From NCBI RefSeq assembly GCF_001949145.1, contig NW_019091362.1, positions 9,192,323 to 9,256,322 on the forward strand: a DNA stretch of 64,000 nt. Reading direction: 5' to 3'. The stretch comes from Acanthaster planci (Eukaryota; Echinodermata; Asteroidea; Valvatida; Acanthasteridae). The notes beneath the pieces were generated by a model. It worked only from the letters and a program-made list of their open reading frames with translations, was not told the origin of the DNA and searched no databases. The translations under genes were made by a program, and so were the position numbers. Shown piece after piece: positions 47,644 to 59,345 of the stretch. Positions within the stretch are counted from its first letter, which is position 1, and every line of letters begins with the position of its first letter.

Positions 47644-48250
47644 ATGGGTATCAACTTCAATGTAAGACAGTGGGGTAAAGGGACCAAGATAATGGTCAGT
47701 TGGTAAGTGAAACAGTTGTTATGCTTGTGAAACCAGAGTTGATGGTAGGAATGGGCAGTGCCCTTCCAAAGAGTTGATTTTTTTTGGGGGGGGGGTTGGG
47801 GGTTGGGGTAAGCTGAAATACACAGGATGATTTTGTAGTTTAAGTCTCGTTCTTTGGTTCCCTAGAGTAAAATGTCCCCACAACACGTGAACGTGCTAAT
47901 CTTACACGTCAGGAGGCCATAGAGACCCTGTATTTGTAGTCCCCAAAATCTGGTTCTGGGACTGCCCTTGTCATTTCTCATTTGTCTTCTGTCCCACCAC
48001 CATCATCCCTGTCTGTTTACAATATCGTCGTTGTCTTCATCAGTTTCACCACCTGTGATGTACCCTAACTTTCCTGGCATATTTTTTTTCATCTGAACAC
48101 AGGGCCGGTATCCTTTTTCTCGGGGTGTCGTCCTTCATTCTGACGAAACGCCAAGTGGACAGAAATCGCTACAACATCATGAAGAGCAAAGAGAGGATGC
48201 TGAATGCCAATTTGTCAGTGGAAGACTCGGAGAGTGTTAGATACAAATAA
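47644..48250 (+). CDS. Two-exon gene for a 68-residue single-pass membrane microprotein
   Basis: Exon 1 is 47644-47702, ending at a consensus donor (GTTG|GTAAGT); exon 2 is 48103-48250, after a T-rich tract and ACACAG. They join in phase 2 to give one frame with stop TAA at 48248. The start ATG has A at -3 and G at +4. The protein has a short N-terminus with RQWGKGTK, one hydrophobic helix at about 17-34 (MVSWAGILFLGVSSFIL), then a very basic stretch with TKRQVDRNRYNIMKSKERM and an acidic tail. The positive residues after the helix and the lack of a signal peptide fit a small mitochondrial or ER anchored protein. The pattern of helix followed by RY..MK..ERM looks like that of conserved metazoan small integral membrane proteins, but I cannot name the family. 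A candidate CCAAT-rich promoter lies upstream. Confidence 0.7.
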
Positions 48251-50070
48251 CCCACACCTCTTGTGGGTTATGAACTTTGGACTCTGTGAACCTTCTGGAG
48301 TTCCCTCAGCAGATGTTGCCAGCCTTCATGCACTAATCATGGACTTCATGTATCTATGGGTCTGGCCGTAGCCACAAGAATTATACCATTCCTGGGTGTT
48401 CTCCTGTCGAAATTGTCCTGCTCCATGCTTTTCCCAAGTTGATAGGGTCTTTATTTGCTCTTCTGTAGTGTCGCATAACATCTAAATGAATGTCATATGC
48501 CAATATCGGATTATTAAGAATTTGGATTTCACATTTAGGGAAATGTTTCTTAGTTCATACATGTAAGACGAGGAAAGCTATTATCTTTTTGGTCGACTAA
48601 AGGTTGGTTTTTATGGATCACCCCGTCTCTTGAAATTGCACCATGTCTGAAGCCGTATCTGAAGCATAGCCTGAACTGACCATTCTGTACCTTTTGTGGG
48701 CTCTGCAACAGACGCACTCTGTACCAAGCAGTAATCCTTGCCTTTATCAACATTCTAGACACAACACTGTTACAGAGAACTCAACCAGTTAGGGATTATG
48801 TATATTCAGCAATTTCAACTTTTCATGTAGCATGAAAATACTATTGCAGGGAGTAATTAAAAAAACCAATGTGTTCGAAGGAGTCTCGTGATTCTTTGAC
48901 AGTCGCAATTTCGACATTGCTGTCAACTCCCAATTTTCTCAGTGAACAAAATTTCAGCCTTGTTACACATACAGCTAGAGATTCTGCACATTGGCACATA
49001 TTTATTTTTGTGAGCTCTGCTTTACATGCCACACTGGAGCACAATACCACGAGAATCAGGTTGTTTTCATATAAAAACATGGACATGTACAGTACCTTTA
49101 GACATAGATTGTTGAAATGGAATTTTATCTACCAATAAAAAAGATTTAACATGTTTATTTGGCTATTTGTTCTGCTCACTGCAAAATGCAAAAAAATGTG
49201 CATTGTTACATGTACATGTAGACTAAGCGCTCGAATTCTCAGTAAACAATTCCCAAATGAGAGATACTGCCATATTCCTTTTTGGATGCTGTGGGTTTGT
49301 GCACATTCCAATTAAAATGTCCTGACTTCTCTGAATGAGCATGCACTTGTGCAAGGTGTCACCCTACACAGAAGCTGTTGTGAGTTGTCAAGCCCTGTCC
49401 AAATTATATGCACTCGGCTATGGCCATGGCTGGATTAAACACACACACCTATGGTAGCCACTTGCTGGCAGCCACAGCCATTTCTCACAGACATTATTTT
49501 TGCTGGTCATACTCAAGTAATTCAGAGGAACACCCTCACATAGCAGTGAAAAGCAGTGCGGCACCATCTTCTGATTTTGTACAGGGGCCACACAGGTTTT
49601 TTTTCGGCGTGAGAAAATTTCCATACTGTGTTAATCAGAATGCAAATTTATGCTTATGTTACAACAGCTGAAAACTGATAGTCTCGTTCTTTCTCATTGA
49701 ACCCACAACTTTTAATTTTGGCACATGGAGATTCTCATTTGTGCAACTGCATTTGAAGTGTCAGATCATGCAGCATTAGATCCACTCCTCAAAGATGGGT
49801 TTCCTTCAATATGTTCAAAGAATTGTCCATATTAACTTGAAATAGATTTTGAAGAACCGGCTGCATACTTTTACCCATCACATGTTAGTGATCATTTCGC
49901 AAACTGACAAAGACCATTACCATAATCAACTCATACAAGCTTAATCTCACAATTGATAAACGAAAATTGTGAGTCTCTGAAGACAATGCCTTATTTTGTC
50001 ACTCCTAACACTCAATGGGCCTTCAATCTTGGGAATCCAATGTTTTAGGATAATGCAATGCAGTATGGTG
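48251..50070. other. Region between convergent microprotein and BCDIN3D genes
   Basis: It should contain both 3' UTRs. I see no further coding exon, no clear MITE and only scattered short A- or T-runs. Confidence 0.45.
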
Positions 50071-52061
50071 CTAGGATTGTGTGTCACTGACACCTGTTGC
50101 ATTCCTGAATAGAAACAGTTTTCTCTCCCAGTGGGTCTCCCCAAGCGTCCTGACTAATTCCATCTGACAGGTGGAGGTCAGGTAGTTTATGATGTCCTCC
50201 TCAACCTTGTCCCTTATGTTCAGCTCCTTGAAGTGCCAAGAGTTCTCGATGCCAACTTTCCTTACTCTCCGCACGGCAGACTTGTAACACTTCCAGGGTT
50301 GGGGCTCCACAAGGAGGAATCTGGACAAGAGAGAAGCCTCCTTGAGGAACTTGTGCAAACCTGCATCGCCATGCTGTAAGTGTATCCACATGGTGAGTGA
50401 GAAACAGCACACCAAGTCAAATCTGCCACTCGTTTCAGAATGTCGAGACAGGAATTCTGTTAGGTTGGAACTTCTTGAGGCATCACACATGAAGTCCATC
50501 CTGTGGAAGCTGATGCTCTCTGGGTGCAAGTTTGACTCGTTTGCACGAGTGATGAGTGTGTCATCAATGTCGCATCCCAGGACTTTGATCGCAACAGTGT
50601 TGTCCGGTTCAATAGCTGCAGGATTGCTTGAAATATCTTGATCATTTTCATCAGCAGAAGCTAAGCACATCTTGCTGCTCCCCTGCTCCTTTTTATCAAG
50701 ATGCTGTTTTTTTAGATGCATGTATAATGCCACAGTCAGATCCTGAATTCAAAACAAAACAGTAATTAATATGAGTTAATATAGCAATATGGTAGTGTGT
50801 ACTCCTCACTAAAGTCAATGAAGAATTCATTCACTTATTCTACAATACCTCTTAGCCTATGTTCTGTTTTTCCATACTCGTCCCAACTACTCAAACTAAT
50901 TCCAGATCTGTAAGGTTTATACAACTTTACAGTTCTGGAAATACACTCAAACTGGCATCAAGTACCCTGGCTACATGGTGTTTCGGGTTAAATGGCTTCT
51001 GGTTAGCACCCCCGAACAGATATATTGACAAATGGGATGAGCCACTGATGTAGGGCAGGATAGCTTTGTTGGTAAAGCACTGGTACGTTATTCCAGAGGT
51101 CACAGGTTCAAATCCCGCTCCAGTCAATTTCTTTGTTCATCTTTATAATTATTTAATTTCAGGACTAACTGAAATTATCTAGCTTCTAAGCCCTTCAAAA
51201 CAATAACTGCACACATTCAGTTAGGTTGCCAGAGACCAATTCACACTTGAGGTTACAGTCCTGGTTCTACACTGCGCAAACACCTCCTCAGTGGTTATCA
51301 CGTACAGGTCGGAGTGAGGGACATAGTGGCTGAATTTTAAAGTGAGCTTTCAAATAAATATCCACTGGCACTGCCTATAAAAACAACAGCTGAAACAATA
51401 CTATGAAACAATACTAAAAGCCTGTAGCTCTCAACCAACACACATTTTTAAAGTTGAAAAGGTTCCATATGCGGACATCACTTGACAATGCTTGACAACC
51501 TGTGCACCAACCCTATGAGACCATGGAGGAATAAAACACACATGATGAGACTAATCTGAAAATGTTGTTAACTAATTTTGGATCAATACTGTAAATAAAT
51601 TTCACAACTCACCACTATGAGCCCTACATTTTTTAGGACATGTTATCACTTTCTGATGGTTAGTACACCACCGACCACTGCTGGGGAAATAAGCAGTAAT
51701 AAGTGATGTCCAAACATGGAACTAGTCTTACCCGTCATGCCCGTAGGGTTAAAATTGCCTTTCGGGGCACTGACGTATGACGTACATGTACACTGCAGCG
51801 CAGCTGCTGCACCCACTGATTGAGAAACGTGGCGCGGCCGGCCTACACCACCATGCAATCACTTACCCCAGAGTTGCACCCAATATCCAACACCGTCGCA
51901 TTTTTCTTTCTCCCTGAATAACTTATGATATTTAAAAGGTCCTCGGGGAGGAATCTTATTCGTTTTTCGGGTGGATTAAAGGAATAGTAATTGATAAAAT
52001 TTCCAAATGGAGCTGCTCCTGGGTGAAACTGACGGTCCCACGCTTCCATGGGGGCAGCCAT
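50071..52061 (-). CDS. BCDIN3D: BCDIN3D orthologue: small-RNA 5'-monophosphate methyltransferase, two exons, complete
   Basis: The family uses S-adenosylmethionine to methylate the 5'-monophosphate of small RNAs; the human enzyme acts on cytoplasmic tRNA-His and has been reported on pre-miRNA. Exon 1 is 51867-52061 (donor GGG|GTAAGT) and exon 2 is 50071-50742 (acceptor TTCAG|GAT), in phase 0, giving 288 residues (human is about 292) and stop TAG. The start ATG has A at -3 and G at +4. Motifs: APFGNF 17-22, SAM-binding LDIGCNSG 58-65 followed by DLTVALY across the splice, LGCDIDDTL 120-128, RMDFM 146-150, SLTMWIHLQHGD 180-191, and LLVEPQPWKCYKS 208-220, the Bin3-domain signature. Residues about 76-112 form a longer polar linker than I recall for human. 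The intron holds a tRNA-like SINE. The call is secure. Confidence 0.95.
51053..51122 (+). repeat. tRNA-derived SINE or tRNA pseudogene in the BCDIN3D intron
   Basis: It contains an A-box-like TAGCTTTGTTGG and a perfect B box GGTTCAAATCC at the right spacing. The D arm can pair (GCTTT/AAAGC) but the acceptor and T stems pair poorly, so it is not a functional tRNA. The reverse strand reads GAGFEPVTSG, a translation seen often where tRNA-like SINE heads are read through. Confidence 0.6.
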
Positions 52062-52145
52062 GATTGTTTTGAGGAATTTAGACTGGTGACCTCTCCAAAT
52101 TTGTATGAATGGAACTCTCTTTGAACTCCACAGTTTAAATGTCGA

Positions 52146-52181
52146 AACCAAAGATCGTATAGCGCTATACGATCTTTGGTT
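52146..52181. repeat. Perfect 36-base palindrome just upstream of BCDIN3D
   Basis: AACCAAAGATCGTATAGC is followed at once by its exact inverse GCTATACGATCTTTGGTT, with no spacer. It begins 85 bases upstream of the BCDIN3D ATG, so it lies in the promoter or 5' UTR. It could be a regulatory dyad, a cruciform, or a foldback assembly error. Confidence 0.9.
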
Positions 52182-54595
52182 GAAACCATTGATCTCTTAT
52201 GCGCTAATTTTAGTATCTCATGATTCGCATCCTTTTAAACTTTAAGACCATGGCTTTGCCACTTGAGTGATATATCACTGACCCATGGCTGCACCATGGA
52301 GGAACTTTGGTCATTGTTTCAAATGAGGTCTTCTTTGTCTCAGATGGCAAATTCTGAGTGAGGGGTGGTGTAGGGGTGGGGGAACGCACGAGTCTCTTGG
52401 GGCACAAGTTTCTTGCCTTTTCTATTACTTTATTCATAAAATCAATTTTGACACAGCACAATATTACCAAAAGGGAATAAGGAAAAATAATGTTATATCA
52501 AACGGTGCCATTTTATTTTTGACAAATAAATTAGCCTTGTTGTAAGTGTTCTTTTTTAAAGATTCAATTACAAAGCTTAGCTTTACATGTATATGGTTCG
52601 GTTCATGTACTTTCATATTACTTCTTAGTACAACACATATCTAAACTAAATCATTAATTTAAATTCCAAAGTTGTTAAAAGACAACTTTGTGTCCACTTG
52701 AATAGACATACATGGCATATATAAGAAATTCTGAACTTTGTCACAATAAGAGTAACCCAACAATTGAAATGGATGAAAGGGAGGACATGAAGCTACATGG
52801 ATACATTTTCAAATAGTTTCTGATTGAGCAAGAGAACTGAAGCATGATTGGAATGAATTTCCAATGCCCAACTACATACATGCACAGGTACTCTACTAAG
52901 TTTGGCAGCATCCAAATTAATGATATATCACAGTGTCTTAGCATTTTATTTTTCCTTTTTACTGATGAATTCAAGCTTGTAAAGTCAGTTCTTCTACTGA
53001 TGCTCTTTCATTACAAGATGGTGTGGATAAAAATCACAACTTGGTCTGCTAATTGGAAGTTGCTTCTTAATAAATGTAGTGTTTTATCTATAACATTTAA
53101 GAAGAAACTCACTTTATTTACACCCTTGGAGATAAAGAGCTTAAGAGAATGCTTAATGCACGAGTCTATGACTAAGGCTAGCCTGCCGTTTCCCTAGAAG
53201 AGCAGGTTATTTTCAATCAATTCTGATCTGACATTTCTTAGCTATACAATAACCTCTTTTATTTGTCACCCATGGGGTCACAGGTAAATGGAATCCAGAC
53301 AATTCTCATCAATGTAAATTGAGGGAAAAAACAAACACAAACTTGGTTTCTTTTTTGTGATTGGTTTATGATCCTCCACATTTCAATAAACAGCAAACAT
53401 TTGAGAAAATATGTGAGAAAATGAAACTAAACTTAATAATCGAGAGAAAAGTGAAATATGGCTTTTTTGTACATGGATAATCTATTCACCTGGATTATGA
53501 TAAATATTCTCCAAATTATTTGTGACGTTGTGATTATTTCTCCAAAACATACAATGCCCTCTAGCTTAAAAATTAAATGGTAATTAAAAAGTGAACTTAA
53601 ATTATCATCAGCAAAAAACTTTGCAAACAAAATGTAAACCAAAAGCAAACAGCTGAGCATTCTAGTGTGACAAAAGATATAATGTTATACCAGCAGGTGG
53701 AAATCAACTGGAAACAAATATTTGTTTAGAGACTTTCTTTTTACATATGACTGATTGTCAAATGACTCAAAAAGGGAAACCAGCAGTTCCTATATGATAC
53801 ATGTTATTGATCTACTCTTAATTCCTATCCTCTGTGCATTCTATACAATGACAATGTTCTGTACGTTTATAAGACATAACATTTCAAACTGCCTGATGAA
53901 AATCCTCCGTAGGCAAGGTCAAATATCTCACTGTCCAATTAAGTGACATACCACCAAGCCATGCTGGTGAATGACAGCATTGTCACATCAGCTTGAGTTG
54001 TCCATTTTAGGGCGACCTAAAAGCTAAATGGGAGTTGGGAAAAGCCACCAACTTTGAATTGTGGCGACGTCTCCAAAAGTTTCCTCACTTTCAATTTCAA
54101 GCAATGTAAGAGAAGCACAACAAATTTCAAGCTAGCTTTGGTTAACAAATTTATATCGAATGAAATCTGATCACAAGAAACAAAACAAGAATGCTCCTTT
54201 CCCACATCTGCAATGTCTTCCTTTTGTGTTTCCTGTATTCATCCTAAAACTGTACCACTAACAATTATGAACATCTTTCAACAAAATACTGGTATCTGCA
54301 TCATACCTGAAGGTGAGCATTTTACGACAATGTACGCTTTGAGATAAACATGTACAACTGCAGTAAACTTTAATGCAGAAAAAAGCTACAAAAATAATTC
54401 AGACTGTTTTGATAAGGTCAAAAGCAATCAAAATGACGAAGGCATTGGCTGTTGCGGATCGAGGACTTGGGCAAATATACGGTGCCAATTACAAGCAGTT
54501 TCTTAAATGAATAAATCCCTTCTAAGCCAGACCTTGATTGAGCAGTACAGCACTGGAAATGTAACAGAACACAACACGTGGCTATAGTCCTGATG
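52182..54595. other. Intergenic region between BCDIN3D and GOSR2
   Basis: AT-rich sequence with no recognisable exon or element. The GOSR2 3' UTR and the BCDIN3D promoter must lie here. Confidence 0.45.
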
Positions 54596-57500
54596 CTATG
54601 TAAGATATACATAACAGACATACATTACAACGCAGGTAACAAACATTCCACCAAAGAGAATCCACTTGTCCTGGGCCGCCCTCTTCTCAATAAGCCTCAT
54701 GACGGTATTGCTGAGCCCCAGAATGTTAGCGACATCCAGGATTTTCCTCTGTGTACCCTGTGGGACCAAGCAAAGAAATTCATGAGAAATACATCCCTTT
54801 TCAAAGTCCGTGGGCTTTGTTCACAAGATGGCCCTTGTTGGATTAAACTACCCAAATCCACTTTATTTACTGGACACTCTATATTGGGTAGGCCCTCACT
54901 TTAAAAAGTAATTTTCATTTGGACAATAATGGTGATATGATTTTTATCCACAAACTGGGACAATCCACTGGAAAACCGGGATGGTCATCTACAACCTCCC
55001 TATATTCCATCATTTTCATTCAAACACACAGTTTCAAGGAACCTCCTTGCTTTTGATTCAAGATGTCCAACTCATAAATAAGGACAAAGCAACAGGTTTA
55101 TCGAAATCAAAGATCAGCTTCATAAAGACTGAACTTGCTGAAAAAAAGTTGCAGAATGTTATATCACATTACCTGTCAGAGTATGCCAGATCTCAGTTGG
55201 ATGCAACATGAAACATTACTTCAAACTTACTTTGAGAACTCCCCTTTGATTACGGAGGTTCTCGATAGTAGCTGCACCAGCCCCGATTAAATCATCCATT
55301 CCTCGGTGGGCATTATGGAGTGACGTGTTTTGGCGCAGCTCGTGGTCAATCAGGATAGAAGTGTTGTCATCCTGTAAAATATACCAAATCATGTGTGAGG
55401 AGCCAAATATTGCATTCGGTAAGATGTTTGTAAGATGCAGTTTTTTTGCCAATACCCATCACACATGAGCCGATGGTGGCAAGTGCTGAAAAGTGGTAAC
55501 GAAGGAACTTTCTCATTCTTTGCCGACAGAGACCCTTGATGCACAGAGTGTGCATGAAGATCTCTGCCGAGTACCTGGGTACCAGTTCCTTACCAGAGAA
55601 TATCTGGTATTTTTTTTATGCTTGTTTTTTTTATTGCCCTAATCCTTCTCAAATTGAGAAACTACACAGTACAACTACATTTCTGACGAGAAAGCAAAAG
55701 ACTGCAATCATCATGTTCAGATAAAACTTAAATAAAAAGGTATGTTTTTTCATCCAAGGAATGACTCCAAAACAACTCGGCTTATTTCATTTCATGCTAG
55801 TTACTTGGATCATTCACAACTGTTTGGATTAATCTTTTTTCTCTTTTTTTTTCAAAAACACGGTTTTGTTTCTATGCAACTAGATACAGTGTAGGAAAGC
55901 ACTTGTGCTTAAACCTGTTCATAAATAGCTGGGACAGTATTCTGTTTCTATTGGTCGAAACTTGTCATGTGACCGTGTATTAACATTTGATAATGCGCGT
56001 AGAGAAGTGACAATGCCCACTGCATTAGTCATGCACTGGCACATGGATATGACACAGTTTAATCAGGTCTGGTAGTCGGAAGTCTGTGTGCACACAATGC
56101 ATCATGCACGCGCCAAGTTCATTAAAGGAGATTCTATCTGACAACTTCCAAAAGGAATATACCATAAAATGGACGAGTTGTTCGGGAAAATGAAAGAAAA
56201 AGGAACTCCATCATATGTGTATATCTTTTGACTCTCTGGATGAAAAGGTATTAATGAATGGGAATACATATGTGCTTGCCCAGGAGAACCAACGTTGATA
56301 ATGCCTCTGCCTGCAGCTCGGGCATTAGTTGCATCCATTCTCCTGAGCTGGTCTTAAGCGCACGTTTAAGACCGACCACGCACCTATTTATTTCCTTATT
56401 AAAGCACACCCCTAATCAGTGCCAACAGTATCGACTTTAACTTACATTGGCAACAAATCGTCTTGTGAGCAGTTCATCTCTGTCTTTCATCTCCTGTTCA
56501 TGCATATACCTTCTGTGTTGGATATTCCTCAGTGCCGCTTGCAGGTGCTGACAGTCATATTTCAGCTGTTCTAATCGCCTATAGCAAAAAGCAGCCCTCA
56601 AACTCTTAATACCTTGGTTTTAGTGCAAGGAGCTTTATTCTCTGCCATCAAAGCTTTTCAAGATACAGCAGCAAACTGAGCACTAAAGAGAAGGGGCCCC
56701 ATGCAATTTAACTTTGAAAGAGCAACTGAAGATTCAAAAGTTCCTCAAGACTTCCCTTAGAGGATCTGAGAGAGTCAGGGTCTACAATCTTGTTGTTGTT
56801 GTTTACAGTCCGTAGGCTTTTGGCAAATAAAAACATAAGTACTTCAAGTTCAGTTTGTTAAAAAGTAATGTGCACCAAGCTTACAGTCTGGCATTCTGTT
56901 TCCTGGTTGCAGGTTCCTTGTTAACAAGGATGTCGAGTCTCTCCAAATTACTAACGATCTGGTCTATCATTGCTTGTACCTCACTCTCTGCCACTTCAAA
57001 TGAACACAGGAAATAAAGAAACTTGTTAACAACTGCATGGCACAAGAAACTTTCCTTCAAGCTGCTTTTAACATCACTTCACATTTGCAAGAATTACAGT
57101 CGCACACTGGACTCTTAAGTTTGAAGCTCAAAGAACTCAAGAAGTTCTGCAATAACCCTTGACACAAGTTTGGAAAAAAAGGGGACTCTACAAAATATAT
57201 GCACACATAGTCAGCAGCCCTGAGGCAAAGTAAGGAAGATCTAGTGGGGTGACTTTGCTGAATGGATTTATATGCAACTGCTAATGGTACAGTTCGAACA
57301 ACGATTTGAGCACTTACAACACGCAGTATTTGTCGATGCTTGTTCAACTCGAGAGAGGCCATTCTGCACCTCATGAAGCAATCTGCATGATGTGAGACCA
57401 TGACAGAAACCTTTCAAGCATATCGCAGCAACACTGGTAATATCATCTCAGATTCTATGCAGAGGTACATGCATCTATCGGTAATCTATTTAAAATTGGT

Positions 57501-57942
57501 AGAGGCTGAGTTGGAGGTACATGTAGCTGACCCCAACCACATAAGATGGTTCTAAGCCAACATCTGAAGCCCTAAAAACATACATGTATGAACTTGTACG
57601 CCGCAAACAACAAAGCATAGAGGGCATGTACGATGTGTTTTCTAGGATTACAGCTATGGAGACTGCTTTCAGGCAGGTCGGAAGTTCCTGGCAAAGTTAC
57701 ATTAGGACAAATATACTGATATTCAAGTGCAATGTTTTAAATTTTGAGTGGTTTGCTTGTCATATCTTAATATATGATTGGATTCCACTGCACCCATTTT
57801 AAAGAACTCTGAAAATGTCAGGTGACAAATGTTAACAAAGAGCTGGAATACATGTACCAAGTCACATGCAAAATAAGTACTTTCAACCACCCTATTTTCT
57901 TCTTAATACTTACTTGTTTGTCTCATGGTACAATTTCTCCAT
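54596..57942 (-). CDS. GOSR2: GOSR2 (membrin) orthologue: Qb-SNARE of ER-Golgi transport, six coding exons, complete
   Basis: GOSR2 pairs with syntaxin-5, BET1 and SEC22B or YKT6 to fuse ER-derived vesicles at the cis-Golgi. Coding exons: 57914-57942, 57318-57382, 56885-56993, 56446-56578, 55231-55371, 54596-54757; all junctions are GT-AG with matching phases. The product is 212 residues, the same length as human, with stop TAG. Visible: [16 protein letters not shown] start, N-terminal helices with [15 protein letters not shown] (62-76), [15 protein letters not shown] (90-105), the SNARE motif from about 130 (GMDDLIGAG 136-144, [32 protein letters not shown] 170-185) and a C-terminal tail anchor (192-210). 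The human ER-export IxM at 118-120 reads ILI here. A splice acceptor (TTTGCAG) five bases before the ATG implies an upstream non-coding exon. Confidence 0.95.
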
Positions 57943-58232
57943 TTCTTCTGCAAAGGTTAAAGTTGATATTTTCTAGTCTTAACTTCAGTGAATCACCCTC
58001 CTGTGTGACAAAAAATACGGAACTAAATGTTAACTGAGCGAAAGTTTCTGTAGTTAAACACAGGACTTGATTTCAAACAATATTAAACAATAGAATTGCA
58101 AGAGGGTGTGTACCCGTTTACTTGGTACCAGATTGAATAAAGCTGGTGAGTTGTAACTGCCAGATACAAGACCACAGGCCCACTTGGACTCATGGTGGAA
58201 TTGAGCATGCTATACGGTAGACTCAGCAAAGG

Positions 58233-58312
58233 GGGACACTGTACACCCCTCTTTCATTTTTACTTTTTACCTTTGTTGGTCAAGTGACCAAAGTCAGAGG
58301 TGTACAGTGCCC
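58233..58312. repeat. Short hairpin
   Basis: GGACACTGTACACCCCTCT at about 58234 is inverted as AGAGGTGTACAGTGCCC at 58296-58312, with a loop of roughly 40 bases that itself contains TTGGTCAAGTGACCAA. Confidence 0.6.
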
Positions 58313-59211
58313 AAGTTTAGGTACATGTAAGTGTGAAGGTTTCGGACTAGGAGGAGAATTCCATTAGCTGTTATTAATGACTCAATTTCGTTACATCCCA
58401 GTAATACAGTACTCCTGTTAGGTTGGCCCAACTATAGTTAGGACAGTCACTGCAGGGCGCTTGCCTCATGAAGGCTGGTCCATGGCAAGCCATCTATTCA
58501 TCATGTCACACCATGGAGCTATTAAACACAAGGAGTTAGAACAAAGTCCCTACAGACTGTAATCTGATTAACTGCTCCGGTCGGCTCCATAGACAAAGCG
58601 CGGTTACCTGCCCCAGTGCTAAATACCCTAGACATTCTTAGTACACAGTGATCGCCACCGCCGGGTAGCTGTTAACATACAGACTTGCTGTGTTTCACTG
58701 CGGCATACTGGAGTTAAGAAATGGTGGAAAAGATGCACAAAGAAGATGAGTAGTTCTCTTCAGTAGTCCTCAGGAGCCAGCGAGTGATCCCTGCAGATGC
58801 CCTCGAAAATTCAGAATCCGCGGTGGTTATTTGACAAAAAGTTGGACGTTTTTAAAGTCAGTTATGACATTTTGCGGTTCCAGCCTTGGAGAACAATTAC
58901 CCAAAACATAAACTAGGATATTTATATCATAAGTCGCAATCCTAGTGGTTCCTACGGTTAAAAGAGGGTGGAAACATGCCACAAGAATGCATTTGACAAC
59001 ATGGTGAGGTTTTATGCCGAGACAGTTGTGGACAATGACAGAAAGGACAACAAATCTTCCCATGGTTTTGTGTTTTGTATTTTCCTCTGGACCATCGACA
59101 TTCTTCCAGTTTTCTTGTGCCTATTTTTGGAGAATTTGTATTAGTTAGTAATTCTGTTTATTGTTAAGAGAGACATTTTAGGGATGTAAAGATGTAACCA
59201 GACTTTCATTG

Positions 59212-59345
59212 TCATTGGAATATCAAAATAATCACTAAAATTATCAAAATTTTAGTCTCCGATGACGGTGGCCTCCGTCTCCGGGCGGCCATGTTGAACA
59301 TGCGGAAGTGTTACGGACACCGCATGCGCGGTACCTTTGCAAATG
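59212..59345 (-). promoter_or_regulatory. Candidate GOSR2 promoter with a short upstream reading frame
   Basis: The stretch is locally CpG-rich and on the minus strand has an NRF1-like GCGCATGCGG, an ETS-like ACTTCCGC and CATGGCCGCC around an ATG at 59292. That ATG (A at -3, G at +4) opens a 26-codon frame to 59212, basic then hydrophobic. It is about 1.3 kb upstream of the GOSR2 start codon, which itself is preceded by a splice acceptor. This would suit a non-coding first exon, though I found no convincing donor. Confidence 0.3.

Noticed and set aside
51053-51122. Functional tRNA gene in the BCDIN3D intron
   Set aside because: The A and B boxes are present but the acceptor, anticodon and T stems have mismatches, fitting a SINE head or pseudogene.
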